DNA of 58,101 nt from NCBI GenBank assembly GCA_019232795.1, contig JAFANH010000007.1, forward strand, positions 1 to 58,101, in the 5' to 3' direction. This stretch comes from Burkholderiaceae bacterium (GTDB taxonomy: Bacteria; Pseudomonadota; Gammaproteobacteria; Burkholderiales; Burkholderiaceae_D). Below, piece by piece: positions 49,527-58,101 of the stretch; the stretch's first letter is position 1; every line of letters begins with the position of its first letter. Made by a program: the position numbers and the translations under genes. The notes beneath the pieces were generated by a model, which did not search any database, was not told the origin of the DNA, and saw only the letters and a list, made by a program, of their open reading frames with translations.

Positions 49527-49806
49527 GAGGTGGGAAGCGGCCTATTGTAATGCTTCCTGCCGCCGCACATGTATGAGGCGGAAAACGCTTGATGTGGTCT
49601 CAGCGTGGCATTTCCGCAAAGGTCATTGAACGCGGGCTGGGCAGACGCTACACTGTGCGGATGCGTTATGATGATGCTGCGGCATATGGAGGCAGTTTTT
49701 GCCGTGCATGCAATCGTAGTTGTAGTCGCAGATTTAATCGATTCAAGGGCATTTACCCTGAACCCTGCCGGAAGGCGGCAGGGTAGGCAGAACCTGGAGA
49801 GTACCG
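49527..49806. promoter_or_regulatory. Upstream region of the first HDOD gene with leader hairpin
   Basis: The 280-bp gap has no credible gene. A 9-bp perfect hairpin ACCCTGCCG-GAAGG-CGGCAGGGT occupies 49762-49784, just before the GGAG ribosome-binding site (49796-49799) and GTG start; it lacks a T tract, so it is not a terminator and may be a leader structure. TATGAT near 49667 is a possible -10. Confidence 0.4.
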
Positions 49807-51420
49807 GTGCCCTCATTTAGTTCGAATCCCCATTCCTCGGGGCCTATTATCGTGGCCGACGAGGAAGCTTACGCCGCCCGCGACCGGCTGTTGCGCAGCA
49901 TCAGCGAGGTAAACGATTTACCAGCCCTGGGCAGTTCCGTTTCGCGCGTGGTGCAGCTGGCGTCGTCCGATGACGATTCGGTGCGCGACCTTGCTTCCTA
50001 TGTGTTGTCTGACGTCGCTCTGACTCAAAAAATTCTGCGTCTGTCGAATTCCGTGGTGTATCGCAGCTATTCCGGCGCACCCGTGACCACGGTATCGAAG
50101 GCCATCTTCATGCTCGGCTTCGATACGGTCAAGACCAGTGCGCTCGCGATGATGCTGGTCGACCGCATGGCGCGCAAGCATGCGGACTGCGTACGTGTGG
50201 AACTGGAGCGTTCCTTGAGCGCCAGTGTGATCGGTCGCGAGCTGGCCCGCCGCGGGCAATTCAAGGATGCGGAAGAAGCCGCAGTTGCCGCCCTGTTCAA
50301 GAATATGGGGCGTCTGCTGGTGGCGGTGCACGATGAAGATTTGTACAAGCAGATCGACGTCTTGATCGAGGCCGGCAATCACACGCCGCTGCAAGCTTCG
50401 ATGCAAGTCCTCGGCTGCAGTTTCGACATGCTGGCCGAATCGGTTTTGGCTGAGTGGAATATTCCCGACTCCATCATCAAGGCGCTGGCGCCTCTGCCGC
50501 AAGGCATAGTGAGGCCGGCCAAGACACGCCAGGAATGGATGCAGCAAGTGGCGGTATTCAGCGCCACGGCCACGACACTGATACCGCGACTGGCAAGCCT
50601 GGATGCGACGCTCAACCCGACGCAGCTGGAGGCTGCCGGCCGTACCCTGCTCAGCCGTTACGGCAGCGCGTTCAGCCTGGAGCGCGAGAGTCTGACCCAG
50701 TTGATGACCGACGCGGCGCGCGAGATTCGGATTTTGACGAATCAAACCGTCGAGGGTGGGGCCGTCGAAGAAGAGAGCGAGGCGGCGCAGGCCCAGGCCC
50801 AGGCAGGTGTCGACTCCGACCTGCCGGAAGAATTGCTGATGGCTATCGACGACGGCAGCGAAGACATGAACAGCGACGCTCGCCACCCAAGCGGCAAGCC
50901 GGTCAATGCGCGGGCGCAGTTGATGGCCGGCGTGCGCGACGTGACGGAAATGCTGGCTTCAGGGCGCTGCAAGGTCAACGATTTGATTCTGCTGGTCTTG
51001 GAAACCTTGTACCGCAGCATGGGTTTTCGCTTTGCCACCGTGTGCCTGCGTGACATCAAGACCGAGCAGTATCGCGCCCGTATCTCGATGGGCGAGAGCC
51101 ACTTGGCACGGCAGGCCGGCTTTGTCTTCTCGGCCACCACCAAGCGGGACCTGTTCAACCTGGCGATGGACAAAGACGTCGATTTGATGATTTCGGATGC
51201 CAGCGTGCCGAAAATCCGCGAGCTGATACCTGAATGGCATCGCCATTTACTGCCCAATGCGCGCAGCTTCATCATTCTGCCCCTGGTTGTGCAAAACAAG
51301 CCCTTCGGTTTCTTTTATGCGGATCGCGCCCAGCCGGCACCGGAAGGAGTGCCGCCTGACGAAACGACCCTGATCCGCACGTTGAAAGGGCAGGTCGTGG
51401 CGGCGTTGGCGGCACGTTGA
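49807..51420 (+). CDS. HDOD-GAF domain signalling protein, paralogue 1
   Basis: The 537-residue protein starts at GTG 49807 (MPSFSSNPHSSGPIIVADEE) behind GGAG. An N-terminal HDOD domain (about residues 30-240: NDLPALGSSVSRVVQLASSD, AIFMLGFDTVKTSALAMMLV, AALFKNMGRLLV) is followed by an Ala/Gln/Glu-rich linker and a C-terminal GAF-like domain (about 370-537: LYRSMGFRFATVCLRDIKTE, SFIILPLVVQNKPFGFFYAD). HDOD proteins are non-catalytic relatives of HD hydrolases with roles in signalling. The next gene is a close copy of the same length. Confidence 0.88.
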   Translation: MPSFSSNPHSSGPIIVADEEAYAARDRLLRSISEVNDLPALGSSVSRVVQLASSDDDSVRDLASYVLSDVALTQKILRLSNSVVYRSYSGAPVTTVSKAIFMLGFDTVKTSALAMMLVDRMARKHADCVRVELERSLSASVIGRELARRGQFKDAEEAAVAALFKNMGRLLVAVHDEDLYKQIDVLIEAGNHTPLQASMQVLGCSFDMLAESVLAEWNIPDSIIKALAPLPQGIVRPAKTRQEWMQQVAVFSATATTLIPRLASLDATLNPTQLEAAGRTLLSRYGSAFSLERESLTQLMTDAAREIRILTNQTVEGGAVEEESEAAQAQAQAGVDSDLPEELLMAIDDGSEDMNSDARHPSGKPVNARAQLMAGVRDVTEMLASGRCKVNDLILLVLETLYRSMGFRFATVCLRDIKTEQYRARISMGESHLARQAGFVFSATTKRDLFNLAMDKDVDLMISDASVPKIRELIPEWHRHLLPNARSFIILPLVVQNKPFGFFYADRAQPAPEGVPPDETTLIRTLKGQVVAALAAR

Positions 51421-51534
51421 CAGCCGTGCATGGATGGTTGACCAAGGTGGATGCCGAGGTCGGCCAAGTGGAGTAAAGTTGTCGTATTGGCTATTGTTGT
51501 TTGTATACCTATAACAGGCCCTAGGAGATTGTTC

Positions 51535-53148
51535 GTGCCCTCGTTTAGTTCTCCCTCAGGCTCGATACCCACCAAACCGCCGGTACCTGCGGGGGTGGCC
51601 AGCGAGGCTGCCTACGCGGCGCGTGACAGGCTGTTGCGCAGCATCAGTGAAGAAAACGATTTGCCGGCGCTGGGCAGTTCCGTCTCCCGCGTGGTGCAAT
51701 TGGCTTCTTCGGACGACGATTCGGTGCGCGAACTCGCTTCCTTCGTGTTGTCCGATGTGGGCCTGACGCAAAAAATCCTGCGGCTGGCGAACACCGCGAC
51801 TTATCGCGGCTATTCCGGCGGGCCGGTGACCACGGTATCCAAGGCCATCTTCATGCTCGGCTTCGATACGGTCAAGACCAGCGCGCTGGCGATGCTGCTG
51901 GTGGACGGCATGGCGCGCAATCGCGCCTCTTGCGTGCGCGCCGAACTGGCACAGGCCCTGAGCGCCAGCGTGATAGCGCGCGAAATGGCGCGGCGCAGCC
52001 GTTTCAAGGATGCCGAGGAGGCGGCTGTCGCCGCCTTGTTCAAGAATATGGGGCGGCTGCTGGTGGCGGCGCATGACGACGTGGCATATGGCCAGATCGA
52101 TGCCATGATCAAGGCCGGCACGCATACGCCGCAGCAGGCGTCGACGCAAACGCTGGGCTGCAGCTTCGACATGCTGGCCGAATCGGTACTGGCCGAATGG
52201 AAGATCCCCGACACCATCATCAAGGCGCTCACGCCTTTGCCGCAAGGCGTGCTCAAACCCGCCAAGACACGCCAGGAATGGATGCAGCAGGTTGCCGCGT
52301 TCAGCGCAAATTCGGCGCCGATGATCGCGCACCTGCACGAGAAGGGCTATGAAAAGACCAACGAAAATACCGCGCGCACGCTGTTGACGCGTTATGGCGG
52401 GGCCCTGGAAATAGAGTCGGAAACGATGACGCAGCTGATGACCAGCGTCGAGCGCGAAGTGCAAAGCCTGCTGGAACAGGTCAACTTGAGCGTAGGAGAG
52501 CTTGATGCCGAAGACCTCGCCGCACAAGCCCACGCCGATGCCGGCGTACTGGCGGGATTGATGCTGGCTACCGATGAGGGAGGGGCCGAAGAGCGCCATC
52601 CCAGCGGCAAGCCGATCAATGCGCGCATGCAATTGCTGGCCGGTATACAGGACGTCACCGAGATGATGGCTTCTGGACGTTCCAAGGTGAATGATTTGAT
52701 CATGCTGGCGCTGGAAACGATTTACCGCGGCATGGGCTTTCGTTTTGCCACGATTTGCCTGAACGATGTCAAGACCGCACAGTATCGCGCGCGCATGTCG
52801 CTGGGCGAGGACAGCGCGACACGTCAGGCGGGATTTGTCTTTTCGAGCGGGGAGCAGCAGCGCGGCGCACGTCGCGACCTGTTCCAGCTTGCCATGGAAA
52901 AAGACGTCGACCTGATGATATCCGACGCTGGCGCCGCCAACATCGTCGACCTGGTGCCCGCCTGGCATCGCGCATTGTTGCCCGATGCACGCAGCTTCAT
53001 CATTTTGCCGCTGGTGGTGCAGAAAAAGCCTTTCGGTTTCTTTTATGCCGACCGCGCGCAAGCGGCGCCTGAAGGTGTGCCGCCGGACGAAGCGGCCCTG
53101 ATCCGCACGCTGAAAGGGCAGGTGATGGCTGCCTTGAGCGCACGTTGA
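51535..53148 (+). CDS. HDOD-GAF domain signalling protein, paralogue 2
   Basis: The 537-residue protein starts at GTG 51535 (MPSFSSPSGSIPTKPPVPAG) with AGGAG eight bases upstream; an in-frame start at 51451 would add a hydrophobic stretch without similarity to paralogue 1. The domain order and motifs equal those of paralogue 1, with most residues identical in the HDOD and GAF parts and the greatest divergence in the linker (about residues 260-360). The GAF part has a small insertion (SSGEQQRGARRDLFQ). It is 114 bp after paralogue 1 and converges with the Ser/Thr kinase gene. Confidence 0.88.
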   Translation: MPSFSSPSGSIPTKPPVPAGVASEAAYAARDRLLRSISEENDLPALGSSVSRVVQLASSDDDSVRELASFVLSDVGLTQKILRLANTATYRGYSGGPVTTVSKAIFMLGFDTVKTSALAMLLVDGMARNRASCVRAELAQALSASVIAREMARRSRFKDAEEAAVAALFKNMGRLLVAAHDDVAYGQIDAMIKAGTHTPQQASTQTLGCSFDMLAESVLAEWKIPDTIIKALTPLPQGVLKPAKTRQEWMQQVAAFSANSAPMIAHLHEKGYEKTNENTARTLLTRYGGALEIESETMTQLMTSVEREVQSLLEQVNLSVGELDAEDLAAQAHADAGVLAGLMLATDEGGAEERHPSGKPINARMQLLAGIQDVTEMMASGRSKVNDLIMLALETIYRGMGFRFATICLNDVKTAQYRARMSLGEDSATRQAGFVFSSGEQQRGARRDLFQLAMEKDVDLMISDAGAANIVDLVPAWHRALLPDARSFIILPLVVQKKPFGFFYADRAQAAPEGVPPDEAALIRTLKGQVMAALSAR

Positions 53149-53157
53149 CCGTGTAGG

Positions 53158-54234
53158 TTAAGCGAGGCCTTTCATGCGCAGCCAGAAGTAGGCCGCGCCG
53201 GCTGCTGCGGCTAGCAAGCCTGCCAGCGCAAACTGCGGCAGGCGCGTCGGCAGGGCAGGCAAATCGTCGTCTTCTTCGCTGCGCGCCGCCGAGACTTTCG
53301 AGCGCACGCGCTTGTGCAGGGCGAGGTAGCGTCCCAGGTCGAGCGCCATTTCTTCGCCGCTTTGATAGCGTTCCTGTGGCTGCTTGCTCATGGCTTTCAT
53401 CGCGATTTGCGACAGTACCGGCGCGATCGCCTTGTTCAATTGGTGAGGAGCGGGCGGTGTCCGGTTGGCGATGGCGTCCAGCACTTCTTCCGTGGTGTCG
53501 TATTGAAATGGCCGTCTATGGGCGAGCATTTCATACATGACCGCGCCGAGAGAATAAATATCAGTCAGATTATTCACCGGCCGCCCGGCGGCTTGCTCGG
53601 GCGACATGTAATTGGGGGTGCCGGCCAGATTGTCGTGCAGCGACGTGGTCGTATCGTCCTCCAAAGTCGGCCCGTCCGGTAGGCCCGCTGTGCTCGATAC
53701 GCGATTGAGAACTTGCGCAATGCCGAAGTCGAAGATCTTGGGCTGATTCCCTGCCAGGATGAAGACATTGCCTGGTTTGATGTCTCGATGGATCACGCCC
53801 TGCCGGTGTGCATAAGCCAGGGCGTCGGCCAGTTTGCGCACGATGGATGCGATTTCGGAAGGCGGAAAAATTCTGCCGCTGTCCAGCATGCGGCTGAGTT
53901 CGCTGCCCTCCAGGTATTCCATGATCAAGTAGGCCGGGTCGCTCTCGATATTGGCATCGTAAATCGTGACGATATTCGGATGGGCCAAACCGCCGACGGC
54001 GCGCGCTTCGTTGACAAAGCGGGTTTCGGCCTGCTTTTTTTCGACGGCGCTCAAGCGCGGGCTCAGGGTCTTGATCGCTACGTTGCGGTCGATGACCGGA
54101 TCGCGTGCGAGATGTACCACGCCCAGGCCGCCGCGGCCGATCTCGCGCACGATATAGAAGCGGTCGATGCGATGGAGAGCTGGCGGGGAATTGGTGGAAT
54201 GAGGTGGGCGCGGCGATGTCATGCCCGAGAGCAT
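53158..54234 (-). CDS. Membrane-anchored Ser/Thr protein kinase (PknB-type)
   Basis: About 358 residues. The kinase domain has the Gly loop IGRGGLGVVHLARD, ATP-binding Lys in NVAIKTLSP, the catalytic loop VIHRDIKPGNV and metal-binding DFGIA, followed by GTPNYMSPEQAAGRPV. A single C-terminal membrane helix (FALAGLLAAAAGAAYFWL) ends two basic residues from the C-terminus; there is no extracellular sensor domain. In-frame starts at 54258 (TTG), 54234 and 54222 are all possible. The two HDOD-GAF genes converge on it, and a functional tie is only suggested by position. Confidence 0.88.
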   Translation of the reverse strand: MLSGMTSPRPPHSTNSPPALHRIDRFYIVREIGRGGLGVVHLARDPVIDRNVAIKTLSPRLSAVEKKQAETRFVNEARAVGGLAHPNIVTIYDANIESDPAYLIMEYLEGSELSRMLDSGRIFPPSEIASIVRKLADALAYAHRQGVIHRDIKPGNVFILAGNQPKIFDFGIAQVLNRVSSTAGLPDGPTLEDDTTTSLHDNLAGTPNYMSPEQAAGRPVNNLTDIYSLGAVMYEMLAHRRPFQYDTTEEVLDAIANRTPPAPHQLNKAIAPVLSQIAMKAMSKQPQERYQSGEEMALDLGRYLALHKRVRSKVSAARSEEDDDLPALPTRLPQFALAGLLAAAAGAAYFWLRMKGLA

Positions 54235-54259
54235 GCCTCGCCGGAGATGAATTGGCAAG

Positions 54260-55399
54260 TCAGATGCGCCTGAAAGGATTGCGTTCGTTCAGTTCGTCGA
54301 GATAGGTTTCGACGCCGCCCGCTTCACGCTGCAGGAAGTGTTCGACGGCGTCGGCGAATGCCGGATGGGCCAGCCAGTGTGCCGACCAGGTTCTTTGCGG
54401 CAGGAAGCCGCGCGCCATCTTGTGCTCGCCTTGGGCACCGCCTTCAAAGCAGCGCAAGCGCTGGCGTATGCAGAACTCCAGCGCCTGATAATAGGCAGTT
54501 TCGAAGTGCAGGCAGGCGAAGTGTTCGATTGCCCCCCAATAGCGGCCGTACAAGGTGTCTGCGGTGTGAATCACCAGCGATGCCGCAATCGGCTTGCCGA
54601 CGCGTTCCGCGACGATCAGCAGGATATTTTCCGGCATGGCGGCGCCGATGCGCAAAAAGAAGTCGAGGTTCAGGTAGGGCGTGGAACCGTGCGTCGCATA
54701 AGTGCGGTTGTAGCAGCGGGTGAAGAAGTTCCAGTCGTCGCTGCTGATTTCCATCCCCGGCAATTGGCGAAAGGTGATGCCGGCCTCGGCCACGCGGCGT
54801 CTTTCGGCGCGGATGTTCTTGCGCTTCTTTTGTTCGAGTGTGTCGAGAAAGTCGCCGAAATCGCGATAGCCATGATTGAGCCAATGGAATTGCACGCCGG
54901 AGCGCAGCATGAAACCGGCGTCGCGCAAGACTTCGGCTTGCGCCGGCGGCGGATACAGGACGTGGGTCGACGAGCTGGCGCCATCGGCGCGCAAGTCATG
55001 CAAGGCGGCAACCAGGGCCGACAAGGCTGCGGCGTCGCGCGCCAGCAGGCGCGTGCCGCTGACTGGAGTGAAGGGGATGGCCGACAGCAGCTTGGGGTAG
55101 TAGTCCAGACCATGGCGCTGGTAGGCGTCGGCCCAGGCCCAATCGAATACGTACTCGCCGTACGAATGCCATTTCAGATATAGGGGCATGGCGGCAGCCA
55201 AGGTCTCGCCCTGCCAGAGAGTCAAGTAACGCGGTTCCCAGCCGCTGCGTTTCGAGACACAGCCTGATTCGTGCAAGGCGTGCAAAAAAGCATAGGAAAG
55301 GAAGGGCGTGGCGTCCGCTTGCAATGCCAGCAAGGCGTCCCAGCGTGCTTGCCCTATCTCGGCAAGAGAATCGACGGTGCGCGTGCGATAATTGCTCAA
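54260..55399 (-). CDS. FemAB-like GNAT-fold protein (DUF482)
   Basis: The 379-residue protein has the DUF482/peptidogalycan-like signatures: TPFLSYAFLHALHESGCVSK, YVFDWAWADAYQRHGLDYYP, LDTLEQKKRKNIRAERRRVA and GGAQGEHKMARGFLPQRTWS. The family is annotated as FemAB-related acyltransferases with two GNAT folds, but substrates are not established. It is divergent from nadE with 29 bp between the start codons, so both promoters must overlap. Confidence 0.88.
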   Translation of the reverse strand: MSNYRTRTVDSLAEIGQARWDALLALQADATPFLSYAFLHALHESGCVSKRSGWEPRYLTLWQGETLAAAMPLYLKWHSYGEYVFDWAWADAYQRHGLDYYPKLLSAIPFTPVSGTRLLARDAAALSALVAALHDLRADGASSSTHVLYPPPAQAEVLRDAGFMLRSGVQFHWLNHGYRDFGDFLDTLEQKKRKNIRAERRRVAEAGITFRQLPGMEISSDDWNFFTRCYNRTYATHGSTPYLNLDFFLRIGAAMPENILLIVAERVGKPIAASLVIHTADTLYGRYWGAIEHFACLHFETAYYQALEFCIRQRLRCFEGGAQGEHKMARGFLPQRTWSAHWLAHPAFADAVEHFLQREAGGVETYLDELNERNPFRRI

Positions 55400-55428
55400 G
55401 ATAACTCAGCAATCTTCATTTCAGTATC

Positions 55429-57401
<1,973 letters not shown>

Positions 57402-57414
57402 CACTTCGCTCTGC

Positions 57415-57846
57415 ATGACGCGGCTGAGGATCAGGCAAGCTTCTCCGGTCGAACTCGCCTGGGCCAACGCCCGTTATGCCGAAATCGATTTTGCCCCGTC
57501 ATCGGAAGCCGATTTCATCGCGATTGCCGAAGTGGACGGCGTTAAGGCCGGGCTGGGGCGCATGGCCCCGATCGACGACGGTCATGCGGAGTTGGGAGGC
57601 ATGTTCGTCTTGCCCGAGTATCGTGGGCAATCGATCGCCGCCGGCATAGTCGAATTCCTGTTGCAGCGTGCGGCAAGGACGACAGTGTTCTGTATACCCT
57701 TTTCCCATCTCGAACATTTTTATCGTAGCTTCGGCTTTTTGCCGCCGGATGAAAGCGTGAAAATACCCTCGCCGATAGCGGAAAAATTCGCATGGTGCAA
57801 GCGGACCTATGCCACGCCGGTGGCGCTCCTGCATCGCAAGGCCTGA
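57415..57846 (+). CDS. GNAT-family N-acetyltransferase
   Basis: The 143-residue protein (MTRLRIRQASPVELAWANAR) has the acetyl-CoA-binding segment MFVLPEYRGQSIAAGIVEFL and the following FCIPFSHLEHFYRSFGFLPP typical of the fold. The acceptor is unknown. It starts 13 bp after glnB, so it may be co-transcribed. Longer in-frame starts run within glnB and are rejected. Confidence 0.85.
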   Translation: MTRLRIRQASPVELAWANARYAEIDFAPSSEADFIAIAEVDGVKAGLGRMAPIDDGHAELGGMFVLPEYRGQSIAAGIVEFLLQRAARTTVFCIPFSHLEHFYRSFGFLPPDESVKIPSPIAEKFAWCKRTYATPVALLHRKA

Positions 57847-57859
57847 GTATCCGAGGGCG

Positions 57860-58101
57860 TCAGCTTATGCCGGCGCCGGCAAAGCGCACCATGTTGCGCC
57901 CGCTCTTCTTGGATTCGTACATCGCGCGGTCGGCGCTTTCCATCAATTGCTGTTCGTCCATGCCCTGTTCGGGATAGACCGCGCCGCCTATGCTCGATGA
58001 AATGCCCAGGCTGTGGCCATCGCATTCGAACGGCACTTCGAGTACCGCGCGGATTTTTTCCGCGACGATGCGCGCATCGGATTCGGACTGAATGGTCGGC
58101 A
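57860..58101 (-). CDS. GGDEF-domain protein, C-terminal end (5' part beyond window)
   Basis: A frame open from the window edge to TGA at 57860-57862 encodes 79 residues ending in the last part of a GGDEF domain: ISSSIGGAVYPEQGMDEQQL then MESADRAMYESKKSGRNMVR. This matches the S-x-G-x-A-x-Y-P and AD-x-AMY-x-x-K-x-x-GRN patterns of diguanylate cyclases. The catalytic GGDEF loop lies outside the window, so activity cannot be judged. Confidence 0.88.
   Translation of the reverse strand, partial: PTIQSESDARIVAEKIRAVLEVPFECDGHSLGISSSIGGAVYPEQGMDEQQLMESADRAMYESKKSGRNMVRFAGAGIS

Noticed and set aside
51421..53148. Tandem HDOD genes as an assembly duplication
   Set aside because: The two copies differ at many codons, in linker sequence and in an insertion within the GAF part, so they are real diverged paralogues.

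Overview
The window looks like part of a chromosome from an Oxalobacteraceae betaproteobacterium (Herminiimonas/Janthinobacterium/Collimonas-like). The basis is the argH-algZ-algR...hemC-hemD-hemX-hemY gene order, an EarP/EF-P pair with Arg32, a PEP-CTERM protein, a porin ending in Phe, GC-rich coding sequence, and REP-type repeats of the GTCATTCCCGCG kind. The genus is inferred, not shown. No rRNA, tRNA, CRISPR array, phage gene or transposase gene was seen.

Layout. (1) 1-22.4 kb is a purine catabolism and uptake island. It holds a fused OHCU decarboxylase-allantoate amidohydrolase (cut by the window edge), allantoinase puuE, uraH, a LysR regulator, membrane urate hydroxylase puuD, an aromatic amino acid ammonia-lyase, slyX, a minus-strand operon xdhA-xdhB-xdhC-guaD-class II aldolase-tautomerase-PhzF, a porin, and a BMP-type ABC importer (ATPase, two permeases, binding protein). 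Together these could import purines and convert guanine/hypoxanthine/xanthine to urate and on to ureidoglycolate-level products. (2) 22.5-25.2 kb: earP, efp, and a PEP-CTERM protein behind a possible sigma-54 promoter. (3) 25.3-29.1 kb: a cytochrome bd operon (GbsR-type regulator, cydP, cydA, cydB, cydX) headed by a perfect 36-bp palindrome. (4) 29.2-36.5 kb: housekeeping genes (oxidoreductase, purU, esterase, mog, darP, pmbA, a MazG-like pyrophosphatase, an MFS carrier). (5) 36.5-48.6 kb: argH, algZR, ppc, hemCDXY and ppa. (6) 48.6-58.1 kb: an EamA transporter, tandem HDOD-GAF paralogues, a Ser/Thr kinase, a FemAB-like protein, nadE, glnB, a GNAT protein and the end of a GGDEF protein.

The most unusual feature is a pair of 265-bp MITE-like elements at 37.95 kb and 46.36 kb. 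They align without gaps and differ at 11 positions, 8 of which form four compensatory base-pair changes in predicted stems. Each sits at a TA exactly between the apparent native Shine-Dalgarno sequence and the start codon of a housekeeping gene (argH; hemY), in the same orientation relative to that gene. In both cases the terminal repeat offers a replacement GAG ribosome-binding site that would be buried in the basal stem if the RNA folds. In copy 2 the hemX stop codon is itself completed by the first base of the element. Other points of interest are a REP doublet split by a 78-bp palindromic insertion, a motif shared by the puuE/uraH and xdhA upstream regions, and the three non-canonical enzymes at the end of the xdh operon.
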